Shown here in pieces: positions 41,670 to 49,956 of a stretch of 64,000 nt of DNA. Numbering within the stretch: position 1 is the stretch's first letter; each line of letters opens with the position of its first letter. Source of the stretch: Alistipes sp. (lineage in GTDB: Bacteria > Bacteroidota > Bacteroidia > Bacteroidales > Rikenellaceae); assembly GCA_017398045.1 (NCBI GenBank), contig JAFQHI010000006.1, forward strand, positions 115,782 through 179,781. Reading direction: 5' to 3'. Both the position numbers and the translations under genes were made by a program. The notes below the pieces were generated by a model. It worked only from the letters and a program-made list of their open reading frames with translations, was not told the origin of the DNA and ran no database searches.

Positions 41670-41741
41670 AGCCGAAACCGAGATTTGAACTCGGGACCCC
41701 TTCATTACGAGTGAAGTGCTCTACCGCTGAGCTATTTCGGC
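41670..41741 (-). tRNA. tRNA-Thr(CGT)
   Basis: On the minus strand a full cloverleaf of 72 bases is present. The acceptor is GCCGAAA/TTTCGGC (7 bp), the D arm GCTC/GAGC and the anticodon arm CTTCA/TGAAG with loop CTCGTAA, giving anticodon CGT. The T arm is CCGAG/CTCGG with TTCAAAT. The discriminator is U and CCA is not encoded. It reads ACG threonine codons. It is a single gene with its own strong terminator. Confidence 0.96.
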
Positions 41742-41861
41742 CTTTCGGGATTCTTCTGTTCCCGTTTCGGTGTGCAAATATCTAAAAAAAATTTAATTCC
41801 TACAACTATTTTCGAAAAAAAGTCACTTTTCTTGCTTATCTTCGCATAAAAATAGCCCGAT

Positions 41862-43289
41862 ATGATCACCTTTTTCTGTTGTTTGGCCCTTTTGGTGACC
41901 GCTTACTTCACCTATGGTCGCTACCTGGAACGTCAAGTGGGAATTGATTCCGACGCAAAAACGCCCTGCCATCGTCTCTACGACGGTGTGGATTATGTAC
42001 CCCTGCCGCGTTGGCGCGTTTTTCTGATTCAGCTCCTGAACATCGCCGGTACGGGTCCCATCTTTGGAGCAATTCTCGGAGCCTGCTTTGGCCCGGTTGC
42101 CTTTCTATGGATTACGCTGGGAGGTATTTTCATGGGTGCCATGCACGACTTTGTATCGGGTGTGATGTTGGTGCGCCACGACGGATTGAGCATCCCCGAG
42201 GTGGTGGGTCACTACCTGGGTGGCGGAATGCGCCAATTTATGCGTCTTTTTTCGGTGCTGCTCCTGATTTTGGTGGGCGCGGTCTTTGTCCTCAGTCCGG
42301 CACAACTGCTGGGCGGCATGACCCCCTCGATTTCCGTTTCGGCCTGGGTGTGGATTATTTTGGCCTACTATTTTGTGGCTACGCTCCTACCCATCGATAA
42401 GATTATCGGTAAAGTCTATCCCCTCTTTGGTGTGGCGTTGGTAGCGATGGCCGTGGGGCTTTTTGGTGCAGTCGTTTTCGGTGATTACACGATTCCGGAG
42501 CTGACGACCCTGAAAAATTTCCAGCTCAACGCACACAACCTGCCCATTATTCCGACCCTCTTTATCACGATTGCCTGCGGTGCGATTTCCGGCTTCCACG
42601 CCACGCAGTCACCCTTGATGGCTCGTTGTGTCGGCAACGAGAAGGAGTGTCGTTCGGTCTTCTACGGCGCAATGATTTCGGAGAGCATCATTGCCCTCAT
42701 CTGGGCCGCCGTAGCGATGGCCTTCTTTGGTGGTGCGGGAGAGCTGGCCCTCAACCTGAAGGAGCATGGCGGTAGCGCAGCCTGGGCTGTGGATACGATT
42801 TCGAATGGTATGCTGGGGATTGTTGGTGGCATCTTGGCCCTTTTGGGTGTGGTGGCAGCCCCCATCACCTCGGGCGATACGGCTTTCCGCTCGGCACGTC
42901 TGATTATTGCCGACCTGATGAAGCTCGAGCAGCGCACCATTTGGAAGCGTTTTGCTATCTGCATACCTTTATTTATACTGGGCTGGTGGATTACGACGGT
43001 CGATTTCGATGTCGTGTGGCGTTACTTCGCATGGACCAACCAATCGTTGGCGACCATCGTGTTGTGGACCATTACGGTCTATCTCTACCGTCGTAAGGCG
43101 AACTACCTCCTCGCCTTTGTGCCGGCCGTGCTGATGACCTACGTATGCGCATCGTTCCTCTTCGTGTCGGGGCAGTTCTTCGGCATGGAGAACCGAATCG
43201 CAGCCTACTTGTTGGGTGGTGTGCTGACCCTGCTGATTACCTTAATAATGATTCATCTTTTACGCAAAAATGCAAAGACCGCAGCTTAA
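41862..43289 (+). CDS. CstA-family permease (carbon starvation protein A, short form)
   Basis: A 475-residue multi-span membrane protein with about thirteen hydrophobic segments. CstA marks are AYFTYGRYLERQVGIDSDAKTP, NIAGTGPIFGAILGACFGPVAFLWITLGGIFMGAMHDF and ISGFHATQSPLMARCVGNEKECR. E. coli CstA and YjiY are about 700 residues and take up peptides or pyruvate; this shorter type is common in Bacteroidota. Its substrate is unknown. A weak -7-like TATCTTCG lies at 41837-41844. The next gene overlaps its end by 20 bases. Confidence 0.9.
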   Translation: MITFFCCLALLVTAYFTYGRYLERQVGIDSDAKTPCHRLYDGVDYVPLPRWRVFLIQLLNIAGTGPIFGAILGACFGPVAFLWITLGGIFMGAMHDFVSGVMLVRHDGLSIPEVVGHYLGGGMRQFMRLFSVLLLILVGAVFVLSPAQLLGGMTPSISVSAWVWIILAYYFVATLLPIDKIIGKVYPLFGVALVAMAVGLFGAVVFGDYTIPELTTLKNFQLNAHNLPIIPTLFITIACGAISGFHATQSPLMARCVGNEKECRSVFYGAMISESIIALIWAAVAMAFFGGAGELALNLKEHGGSAAWAVDTISNGMLGIVGGILALLGVVAAPITSGDTAFRSARLIIADLMKLEQRTIWKRFAICIPLFILGWWITTVDFDVVWRYFAWTNQSLATIVLWTITVYLYRRKANYLLAFVPAVLMTYVCASFLFVSGQFFGMENRIAAYLLGGVLTLLITLIMIHLLRKNAKTAA

Positions 43290-43962
43290 CCCTACCCCTG
43301 ACCAGACGTTCGAATTGGTTGGAACGGGACCCTACGATTTTCGCAAAATTCTTGATGAGGCCGCACGCCTGCAACACGAGGGGCAGGTAGAGCGAGCCTG
43401 CAACCACCGTTTTCAGGCCTTCCAGCGACTGATGGAGCTGCTGCCCGACGACGAGGAGGTGATTCTTGAGTGGAACCACCGCAACTCGCGTGCAGTGCTT
43501 GAACTGCTCCACGCCACGGCCGTGGACCACTTCCTGATTGGTGATTACGAACTCTCGGCTGCCCAGCTGGAGCTGTTGATGGAACTCGACCCCGAGGACC
43601 ATCTGGAGGCCGCGACGCTGCTGGCCTTCGACTACCAGGCGATGGATGAGCAGGAGTTGTTCGATGAGGTAATCAACGATGTATCGGACAAGCACGCCGA
43701 CCGCGTGATTTTGTTGCTTTGGGCGGGATTCAGACGTGAAGGGAGATTGCCTGCCGGTGAGCTGAAGCGATTGCAAGAGCGATTCCCCGCCTATTACCGT
43801 GAATTTACGGCTACGGCACATCCGGCCGATGAGGCCTACCTGCAATCCATCGAGTCGGAGCATCCGAGTGTCGAGGCCGAGGCCCGCGAATTGTGGTTCA
43901 GAACCGAATCGCTCTGGTCACGCTGGCCGGCCTTCATCGAGCAACTCAAAGCTACGCTATAG
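43270..43962 (+). CDS. Uncharacterised helical-repeat protein coupled to the CstA gene
   Basis: I do not recognise a named family. The 230-residue product is acidic, has no signal or membrane segment, and looks all-helical with TPR-like pairs: QVERACNHRFQAFQRLMELLPDDEEVI, DHFLIGDYELSAAQLELLMELDPEDHLEAATLLAFDYQAM. It overlaps the permease gene by 20 bases in another frame, so translation is coupled. That suggests a cytoplasmic partner or regulator of the permease, but this is inference. Codon use matches the neighbours. A T-run hairpin follows. Confidence 0.75.
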   Translation: MQRPQLNPTPDQTFELVGTGPYDFRKILDEAARLQHEGQVERACNHRFQAFQRLMELLPDDEEVILEWNHRNSRAVLELLHATAVDHFLIGDYELSAAQLELLMELDPEDHLEAATLLAFDYQAMDEQELFDEVINDVSDKHADRVILLLWAGFRREGRLPAGELKRLQERFPAYYREFTATAHPADEAYLQSIESEHPSVEAEARELWFRTESLWSRWPAFIEQLKATL

Positions 43963-43980
43963 GGGCAAAAGCCCTTCGTT

Positions 43981-44027
43981 TCCCTCCACCGAATGTGCCG
44001 TAAGGTGTATCGGTGGGGGATTTTTTT
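43981..44027 (+). terminator. Terminator after the CstA operon
   Basis: TCCCTCCACCGA (43981-43992) pairs with TCGGTGGGGGA (44010-44020), followed by seven T residues. Confidence 0.85.
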
Positions 44028-44045
44028 GTACTATCGACAGGGAAA

Positions 44046-44792
44046 CTACCTCTTGAGAGGGCATCGCTTCAGCCAAAGGTCGGCCATGCGACGATGACCG
44101 GCGGCCGTAGGATGGATGCCGTCCCAAATCCAATAGGAGGCCGGAGTGGCGTGCTGTTGTTCGAGACGGGCAAAGAGGGCGTAAAAATCGACCAGGCGGG
44201 CATCAAATTCACGAGCCAGGCGACGCACGGCCTCGGCACAAGCCGCAACGCGCGCCTCCCGTTCGGCATAGTTCTTCGTCTTTGCCAAGCGGCCGGCCTT
44301 AAGCACAAAGGGGGTGCAAAGCATCAACCGCACCGCGGGAAAGGCCTCACGTGTTCGTTTTAAGTAGGCACGATAGCGATTCTCCCAAGCCGCAATATCA
44401 AAATTTGCCGCCTTGAGCGAGCGGTCCACGTCGTTCGTGCCGACCAGAATCGTGAGCAGGTCGGGCCGTAACGCCTCCACATCCTGCTCCCACCGCGTCT
44501 CCAACTCCGCAAGCGTGTAGCCGCTGATGCCACGGTTGAAACATTGATAATCGCATTCGGGACGACGACTCTGCAACTCGGAGGCACACAGCAACATATA
44601 GCTGTGGCCGTAGAGGTGGTTCAGGTCTTTGTGGTTGCGCTCCTCGCTCGGAGCCATCGTTCCCCCGCTACGTCCCCAACCGCCGTCGGTAATCGAGTCG
44701 CCAATCCAGACAAGGCGTAGTCCCCCACCATAGCTCACGGAGGCAAGCAGTAGCAGAATCACCGTGAAGAAGAGCCGTCGAAACTTCATCAT
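44046..44792 (-). CDS. Exported SGNH/GDSL-family esterase
   Basis: A 248-residue protein with signal peptide (FRRLFFTVILLLLASVSYGG) and an SGNH hydrolase fold. Block I is VWIGDSITDGGWG (nucleophile Ser), block II has the Gly in FNRGISGYTLAEL, block III is LVGTNDVDRS (Asn), block V is WDGIHPTAAGH (Asp and His). Such enzymes deacetylate xylan, pectin or other polysaccharides, or act on lipids. Substrate unknown; pectin-acting genes elsewhere in the window make a carbohydrate esterase plausible. A minus-strand -7 element TATCTTTG lies at 44863-44870. The start could be Met1 or Met2. Confidence 0.85.
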   Translation of the reverse strand: MMKFRRLFFTVILLLLASVSYGGGLRLVWIGDSITDGGWGRSGGTMAPSEERNHKDLNHLYGHSYMLLCASELQSRRPECDYQCFNRGISGYTLAELETRWEQDVEALRPDLLTILVGTNDVDRSLKAANFDIAAWENRYRAYLKRTREAFPAVRLMLCTPFVLKAGRLAKTKNYAEREARVAACAEAVRRLAREFDARLVDFYALFARLEQQHATPASYWIWDGIHPTAAGHRRMADLWLKRCPLKR

Positions 44793-44922
44793 TTTTGAAC
44801 TTTAAAAGCTTATAGGTCGTTTGTGGGCCGATAAAAGTTGGTCTTTACCGGCATCTCCATGACAAAGATACGAAAAAAGGTGAGCCGGAGGATTTCTGTG
44901 CGCGATATTCTGAAAAAAGTTG

Positions 44923-44930
44923 TACCTTTA
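44923..44930 (+). promoter_or_regulatory. -7-like element TACCTTTA before the HAD gene
   Basis: TACCTTTA differs from consensus only in the last base. Its end overlaps the first possible ATG (44930), so transcripts from it could only use the next in-frame ATG at 44951. No clear -33 TTTG. Confidence 0.5.
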
Positions 44931-44950
44931 TGCCACAAACCGAATATGTG

Positions 44951-45793
44951 ATGGAGAATCCCCGTTTTACGATTGCCCTGATTTACGATTTCGATGGCAC
45001 GTTAGCCCCGGGCAATATGCAGGAGTATGATTTTATCCCCGCCGTGGGAAAGAGCAACAAGGAGTTCTGGTCCGAGGCCAACGAATTGGCCGAGCAGCAA
45101 GATGCCGACGGTGTGCTGACCTACATGGCGCGTATGATTCAGTCGGCCCGTTCGAAGGGGCTTTCGTTGCGTCGGGAGGCCTTCCGTGAGTCGGGCCGCA
45201 AGGTGCAACTCTATAGGGGCGTGAAGGAGTGGTTTGAGCGCATCAACCGCTATGGCGAGGAGCAGGGCATCCGCATCCTGCACTACATCAATTCGTCGGG
45301 TCTGACGGAGATTATCGAGGGGACGGAGATTGCCCACGAATTCCGCAAAATCTACGCCTGCTCGTTCCTCTACGACGTCGATGGCATCGCCTATTGGCCT
45401 GCCGTGGCGGTCAATTACACGAACAAGACGCAGTTTATCTTCAAGATTAACAAGGGGGTGGAGTCGGTGTACGATTCGACGCAGGTCAATCGTTACATCC
45501 CCGAAGATGACCGCCCCGTCCCCTTCAAGCATATGATTTATGTGGGTGACGGTACGACCGATATCCCCTGCATGCGCCTGGTGAAGAACTTCGGTGGCCA
45601 CTCGATTGCCGTCTTTAACCCCGAGCAGGAGTCGGGGCGCGAGTCGCTCGGGTCGCTCATTCACGACAACCGCGTGAACCACATCTGCCCGGCGGACTAC
45701 ACCGAGGGTGGCGAAATGGACCGCGTCGTGAAGATGATTATCGACAAGATGTCGTTAGACGATAAGTTGGAGAAAATGGAGATTGGAAAATAG
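44951..45793 (+). CDS. HAD-superfamily phosphatase (phosphoserine phosphatase-like)
   Basis: I choose 44951 ([20 protein letters not shown], 280 residues) because the -7 element overlaps the upstream ATG at 44930. HAD motif I is DFDGT, motif II is the Ser in [12 protein letters not shown], the motif III Lys is probably in [10 protein letters not shown], and motif IV is [13 protein letters not shown] helical cap lies between motif I and II. Substrate unknown; a phosphoserine-type reaction is only suggested by the cap type. It is two bases before rdgB, so the two are coupled and may both belong to nucleotide or metabolite house-cleaning. Confidence 0.85.
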   Translation: MENPRFTIALIYDFDGTLAPGNMQEYDFIPAVGKSNKEFWSEANELAEQQDADGVLTYMARMIQSARSKGLSLRREAFRESGRKVQLYRGVKEWFERINRYGEEQGIRILHYINSSGLTEIIEGTEIAHEFRKIYACSFLYDVDGIAYWPAVAVNYTNKTQFIFKINKGVESVYDSTQVNRYIPEDDRPVPFKHMIYVGDGTTDIPCMRLVKNFGGHSIAVFNPEQESGRESLGSLIHDNRVNHICPADYTEGGEMDRVVKMIIDKMSLDDKLEKMEIGK

Positions 45794-45795
45794 GG

Positions 45796-46377
45796 ATGAA
45801 AATTATCTTTGCAACAAACAACGCTCATAAGTTGAGCGAGGTGCAGGCCGTCCTGGGCGAGGGTTTCGAGTTGGTAACGCCACGTATGTGCGGTGTGGAG
45901 GAGGATATCCCCGAGACTGCCGAAACGCTCGAAGGAAACGCCTCGCAGAAGGCACACTACCTCTACGAAAAGACGGGGCTGGATTGCTTTGCCGATGATA
46001 CGGGCCTCGAGGTGGAGGCTCTCGACGGCGCACCGGGTGTTCACTCGGCACGCTACGCCACCGACGGCCACGACTTTGCGGCCAATAACCGCCTGCTGCT
46101 GAAAAATCTGGAGGGCAAGGAGAACCGTCGCGCCCGTTTCCGCACCGTTATTTCGCTCATCGAGCAAGGCGAGGAACACCTCTTCGAAGGGATTGTCGAG
46201 GGGCATATCATCGACCACGAAAGCGGAGAGGAGGGCTTCGGCTATGACCCGCTCTTTGTCCCCGAAGGGTTCGACCGCACCTTTGCCGAGATGAGTGCCG
46301 AGGAGAAAAATGCCGTTTCACACCGCGGACGTGCCGTGAGAAAACTGGTTACCTATTTGCACGCAAAGCAACAATAA
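45796..46377 (+). CDS. rdgB: Non-canonical purine NTP pyrophosphatase (RdgB/HAM1)
   Basis: A 193-residue ITPase. Signatures are [19 protein letters not shown] at the start, [26 protein letters not shown] near residue 62-87, [13 protein letters not shown] and [18 protein letters not shown] near the end. It hydrolyses ITP, XTP and their deoxy forms to keep them out of DNA and RNA. It sits between the HAD phosphatase and folE in a compact run. Identity firm. Confidence 0.95.
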   Translation: MKIIFATNNAHKLSEVQAVLGEGFELVTPRMCGVEEDIPETAETLEGNASQKAHYLYEKTGLDCFADDTGLEVEALDGAPGVHSARYATDGHDFAANNRLLLKNLEGKENRRARFRTVISLIEQGEEHLFEGIVEGHIIDHESGEEGFGYDPLFVPEGFDRTFAEMSAEEKNAVSHRGRAVRKLVTYLHAKQQ

Positions 46378-46389
46378 ACAACTACTGCT

Positions 46390-46998
46390 ATGGAGGAGAA
46401 GAACTATACGAAAAAGGAGTTGTATGACCCTGAAACGATTGAGCAACTCAAAGAACACTACACGGCCGTCTTGCGCCTTTTGGGCGAGGACCCCGAACGC
46501 GAGGGGTTGGTCAAGACCCCCGAGCGCATGGCCAAGGCGATGTGTTTCCTGACGCAGGGCTACGACCAGGACCCGCTGGAGATTCTGCGCTCGGCGATGT
46601 TCAACGAGAAGTATAAGCAGATGGTCTTGGTCAAGGATATCGAGTTCTACTCGATGTGCGAGCATCACGTCCTGCCCTTCTACGGCAAGGCTCACGTGGC
46701 CTATATTCCGAATGGCCGCATCACGGGCCTCTCGAAGATTGCCCGCGTGGTGGAGTGCTTTGCCCGCCGCTTGCAGGTGCAGGAGCGTTTGACGGTGCAG
46801 ATTCGTGACTGCATCCAGGAGGCCCTGAATCCGCTGGGTGTGGCAGTGGTGATTGAGGCGAGCCATATGTGTATGCAGATGCGCGGTGTGGAGAGCCAGC
46901 AGTCGGCTACCACCACGTCGGCCTTCACGGGCATCTTCCTCAAAGACCATCGCACGCGCGAGGAGTTTATGAACCTCATTTCGCACAAATACCGCTAA
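46390..46998 (+). CDS. folE: GTP cyclohydrolase I
   Basis: A 202-residue FolE. The zinc ligands are in [40 protein letters not shown] (Cys and His) and the second Cys in [13 protein letters not shown]. The C-terminal part reads [13 protein letters not shown]. It makes dihydroneopterin triphosphate from GTP, the first step of folate synthesis (folB is at 36323-36676). It starts 12 bases after rdgB. Length and motifs are normal. Confidence 0.96.
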   Translation: MEEKNYTKKELYDPETIEQLKEHYTAVLRLLGEDPEREGLVKTPERMAKAMCFLTQGYDQDPLEILRSAMFNEKYKQMVLVKDIEFYSMCEHHVLPFYGKAHVAYIPNGRITGLSKIARVVECFARRLQVQERLTVQIRDCIQEALNPLGVAVVIEASHMCMQMRGVESQQSATTTSAFTGIFLKDHRTREEFMNLISHKYR

Positions 46999-47047
46999 AA
47001 AAAGCGCAAAACACGCCAACAAACGCTCCAATTAAAACACGCTAACC

Positions 47048-48268
47048 ATGAAACGTACACTTTTCTTTTTGATGCTGCTTTTTGGTGCGACGCTCGCCGT
47101 GGCACAACAACGCAATTTCACCCACCTGTCGTGGACGCACGTAGCGATGCGTATGCCGACGGACTGGTATGGCTCGGAGGAGGCACGTGCGATTGCCGAA
47201 ATCGTTCTGGAGTCGCAGCTGCCGTGTGGCGGATGGAGCAAGAACATCCCCTGGCACCGTATGGCCGAGAAGCACCATAAGAGCCTGGCGTGGGAGCGCG
47301 AAATTGGTTCGGCCATTTTCGACAACAACGCCACGACGACCGAAATGGCGTTCCTCTCGAAGGTCTATGCTGCCAAGCCCGACAAACGCTATAAGGAGGC
47401 CTTTCAACGCGCCTTTGAGCTGATTGTCGAGGCGCAGTATGAGAGTGGCGGCTGGCCGATGTTCTACCCTTTGAGCGAGGCGTGCCTGGATGCCCACGGC
47501 GTGAAGGACCCCGTGATGGGTATCAACTACATCGAGAACATCAACTTCAACGACAACGCTCACGCCAACCTCTTGGGGGTGATGAAGCAAATCTATCAAA
47601 AGGATGCACTTTTTGCACCGCTCGTAACGCGCAAGATGCAGCGCGTGGCCAAAGAGGTCTATTTCAAGGGTATTCAGTGTATTCTCGACTGCCAGATTGA
47701 CGGTCGATATGAGCAGTATGTACTGCGCGAGACACCGACCGGCAAGATTATCGCCGACCGCCGCGTAGGGGATGCTCCGCTGTCGGTGTGGTGCGCCCAG
47801 CACAACGCCCGCACGCTGGAGCCTGCCCAGGCACGTGCCTATGAGTTCCCCTCGTACAGTGGTGGCGAGACGGCCGGCCTGCTGACAACCCTCATGGAGG
47901 TCAATCCCGAGGATATTCCGGCCGAATACCCCACGATGTGGCGCGATATTCAGCGGTCGGTGAAGGCGGCTGTGGCATGGCTCGATGCGCACCGCATCTG
48001 CGATTACGACTACGTAAACATCTTCGAGGGGCGCAAGCCGGTGGACCGCAACCTGGTCGAGGCGAAGGGTAAACGCAACGTATGGGCGCGATTCTATGAG
48101 CTGACTACGGCACGCCCGATCTTCGGTATGTACGACTTCGTGCGCCTCTATTCGCTCGACGAGGTTTCGGTACATCGTCGCATGAGCTATGGTTGGTACT
48201 CGAAGAATCTTGAGCGTGTGCTTGAGCGGGACTATCCGCGCTGGAAGCAACAACACGGTATCGAGTAG
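47048..48268 (+). CDS. Secreted pectate lyase, PL10 type
   Basis: A 406-residue exported protein (signal MKRTLFFLMLLFGATLAVAQ) resembling PelA/PL10 pectate lyases. Family marks are ESQLPCGGWSKNIPW, IGSAIFDNNATTTEMAFLSKVY, EAQYESGGWPMFYPL and INFNDNAHANLLGVMKQIY. These enzymes cut polygalacturonate by beta-elimination in a calcium-dependent manner. No CBM or linker is present. It stands 49 bases after folE with no clear own promoter. Together with GH28 (22421-23785) it points to pectin use, although no SusC/D pair is seen in this window. Confidence 0.87.
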   Translation: MKRTLFFLMLLFGATLAVAQQRNFTHLSWTHVAMRMPTDWYGSEEARAIAEIVLESQLPCGGWSKNIPWHRMAEKHHKSLAWEREIGSAIFDNNATTTEMAFLSKVYAAKPDKRYKEAFQRAFELIVEAQYESGGWPMFYPLSEACLDAHGVKDPVMGINYIENINFNDNAHANLLGVMKQIYQKDALFAPLVTRKMQRVAKEVYFKGIQCILDCQIDGRYEQYVLRETPTGKIIADRRVGDAPLSVWCAQHNARTLEPAQARAYEFPSYSGGETAGLLTTLMEVNPEDIPAEYPTMWRDIQRSVKAAVAWLDAHRICDYDYVNIFEGRKPVDRNLVEAKGKRNVWARFYELTTARPIFGMYDFVRLYSLDEVSVHRRMSYGWYSKNLERVLERDYPRWKQQHGIE

Positions 48269-48308
48269 CCTTTGTAGCAATTAGCTTCGTTTTACAGTTT
48301 CTGCAAAG

Positions 48309-48806
48309 ATGAATTTTCGACAAGCCACTTCGCGTGATTTGCCCACGATTTTTGTGATTCTGGAGGATGCTATCCGTCGTCTGGGTGAGGCGGGGGTGGA
48401 CCAGTGGCAACACGGCTACCCGAACCGCGCACGCATTGAGGCCGACGTGAAAGAGGGCATTGGGTATGTCATTGAACAGGCGGATGAGGTGCTGGCCTAT
48501 GGTGCGGTGCTTTTTGATGGGGAACCGTCCTACCGCACGATTGAGGGAGCGTGGCTCACCGAGCAGGAAAATTATGTGGTAGTACATCGGATGTGCGTAG
48601 CCGAGAAGGTGCTGGGGCAAGGCTTTGGCCGATGCTTTATGCAGGCTGTAGAGCGACTGGCGTGCGATCGCGTGAGCAGTTTTCGGGTGGATACTCATGC
48701 CGACAATCGCGTGATGCAGTCGCTACTTCCACGGCTCGGCTTCACACGCTGCGGCATCATCTACTTCGAAAGCCGCCACCTGATAGCCTTTGAAAAAACC
48801 CTTTGA
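48309..48806 (+). CDS. GNAT-family N-acetyltransferase
   Basis: A 165-residue GNAT. The acetyl-CoA segment reads VHRMCVAEKVLGQGFGRCFMQAVERLA near residue 95-121, with the N-terminal RQATSRDLPTIFVILEDAIRRLGEAG helix pair. The C-terminal part reads VDTHADNRVMQSLLPRLGFTRCGIIYF. Substrate unknown; small-molecule or protein N-termini are both possible. It is the last ordinary gene before the RM island, whose left repeat starts 86 bases downstream. Confidence 0.85.
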   Translation: MNFRQATSRDLPTIFVILEDAIRRLGEAGVDQWQHGYPNRARIEADVKEGIGYVIEQADEVLAYGAVLFDGEPSYRTIEGAWLTEQENYVVVHRMCVAEKVLGQGFGRCFMQAVERLACDRVSSFRVDTHADNRVMQSLLPRLGFTRCGIIYFESRHLIAFEKTL

Positions 48807-48891
48807 TTTTGGACACTTTTTTACACCGTTTTTCCCTTTATTACGCCACATAAATCACTAATAAACAACACGCTATCTTCTGAAAATACGC

Positions 48892-48924
48892 TATCAATCT
48901 ATTATCGGCGATAATAGGTTGATA
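48892..48924 (+). repeat. 33-bp palindromic repeat, left boundary of the RM island
   Basis: The block contains ATCAATCTATTATCG and CGATAATAGGTTGAT around a central G, so it is a palindrome with 15-bp arms and one mismatch. An exact copy in the same orientation is at 52818-52850. Confidence 0.88.
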
Positions 48925-48990
48925 TATCATTGATGGTGGAATGTTTGATAAAAGGAGAATAATTCCTAATTGCCGAATGCTCTTTTTTAG

Positions 48991-49956
48991 TTAGGGCAAG
49001 GCTGTTTTTGATAACTCTTTAGCTATATACCACATCATAACAGGTGGTACAGCATTACCGATTGCTTTATATTGGCGAGCTTCAGAAACTGAATCCAAAA
49101 TAAAAGAATCGGGGAATGATTGTATCCTTGCACACTCTCGTGGAGTGAAACGACGATAGCGGTCATTCACAAATCGCACAGGATCCGTTGAATTTAGACT
49201 AACTTTCGCTAAATGCGAACTTATGGTATTACAAGGCTCATCGAGATTCTGTACTCTGCCCTTATTCATCTTTTCGCGCACAGCCATCATTCCATCAACA
49301 GCTTTTTGGCTAAAAAACCATTTGTCCTCATTATCGGCTGACAAATCTATAACATCTCCCAATGTCTTACGATTGTTGATGGGCGTGGGATAGTTGAATC
49401 TGTTATAGTCGTTCTCGTCGCGAAAGCCAACAATTACAACTCTTTGGCGACGCTGTGGTACTCCATACTCTTCGGCGTTGAGAAGCTTGTGCACAACTTT
49501 GTAACCCGCATTCTCAAATTCCTCAATAATCATCGGGAAGGCTTTGCCTTTGTTCGCGGATAATAGACCTTTGACATTCTCGGCAATGAAGAATCGAGGT
49601 TGTCGCTTTCGCAAGATTTTTACCATCTCAAAGAACAGCATGCCTCGCTCGTCTTTATACCCAAGTCGAGGTGGATTCTGTGCAGATATAGAAAATGATT
49701 GACAAGGGAAACCGCCTATCAAGATATCAAACTCAGGCAGACTCGCAATATCCAAAGATTTAATATCTTGAACAACACATTTATGCTTAAAGTTGTTGTT
49801 ATAAATCTTCGTGCAGTACTCATCATTATCCAACGCATACACAATCTCATAAGGTAGTTTAGCGTATTTCTTTCCGAGATACTCAAATCCACCCAAAATG
49901 CCAAAATCCATACCTCCGCACCCACAAAACATTGATGCAACTTTCAATTTTTTCAT
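48991..49956 (-). CDS. DNA (cytosine-5) methyltransferase 1 of the RM island
   Basis: A 321-residue m5C methyltransferase. Motif I is FCGCGGMDFGILGG near residue 10-23, motif IV GGFPCQSFS with catalytic Cys85, motif VI ENVKGLL at 126-132, and motif VIII YGVPQRRQRVV at 164-174. Motifs IX and X follow (FTPRECARIQSFPDSF, YKAIGNAVPPVM). The target recognition region between VIII and IX is short. Its start overlaps the end of the DUF3883 gene by four bases. Codon use is AT-rich compared with the flanking chromosome, pointing to transfer. Recognition sequence unknown. Confidence 0.93.
   Translation of the reverse strand: MKKLKVASMFCGCGGMDFGILGGFEYLGKKYAKLPYEIVYALDNDEYCTKIYNNNFKHKCVVQDIKSLDIASLPEFDILIGGFPCQSFSISAQNPPRLGYKDERGMLFFEMVKILRKRQPRFFIAENVKGLLSANKGKAFPMIIEEFENAGYKVVHKLLNAEEYGVPQRRQRVVIVGFRDENDYNRFNYPTPINNRKTLGDVIDLSADNEDKWFFSQKAVDGMMAVREKMNKGRVQNLDEPCNTISSHLAKVSLNSTDPVRFVNDRYRRFTPRECARIQSFPDSFILDSVSEARQYKAIGNAVPPVMMWYIAKELSKTALP

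Noticed and set aside
41591-41785. 64-codon frame across the tRNA-Thr terminator and tRNA
   Set aside because: It lies on the opposite strand of a tRNA with a perfect cloverleaf; not coding.
44930-44950. ATG at 44930 as start of the HAD phosphatase
   Set aside because: It overlaps the likely -7 element, so the message would begin after it; the ATG at 44951 fits the family start better.
48892-48924. The 33-bp palindrome as the chromosomal dif site
   Set aside because: Two copies flank an island, whereas dif is single per chromosome, and it does not look like the dif sequences I know; a borrowed Xer site remains possible.
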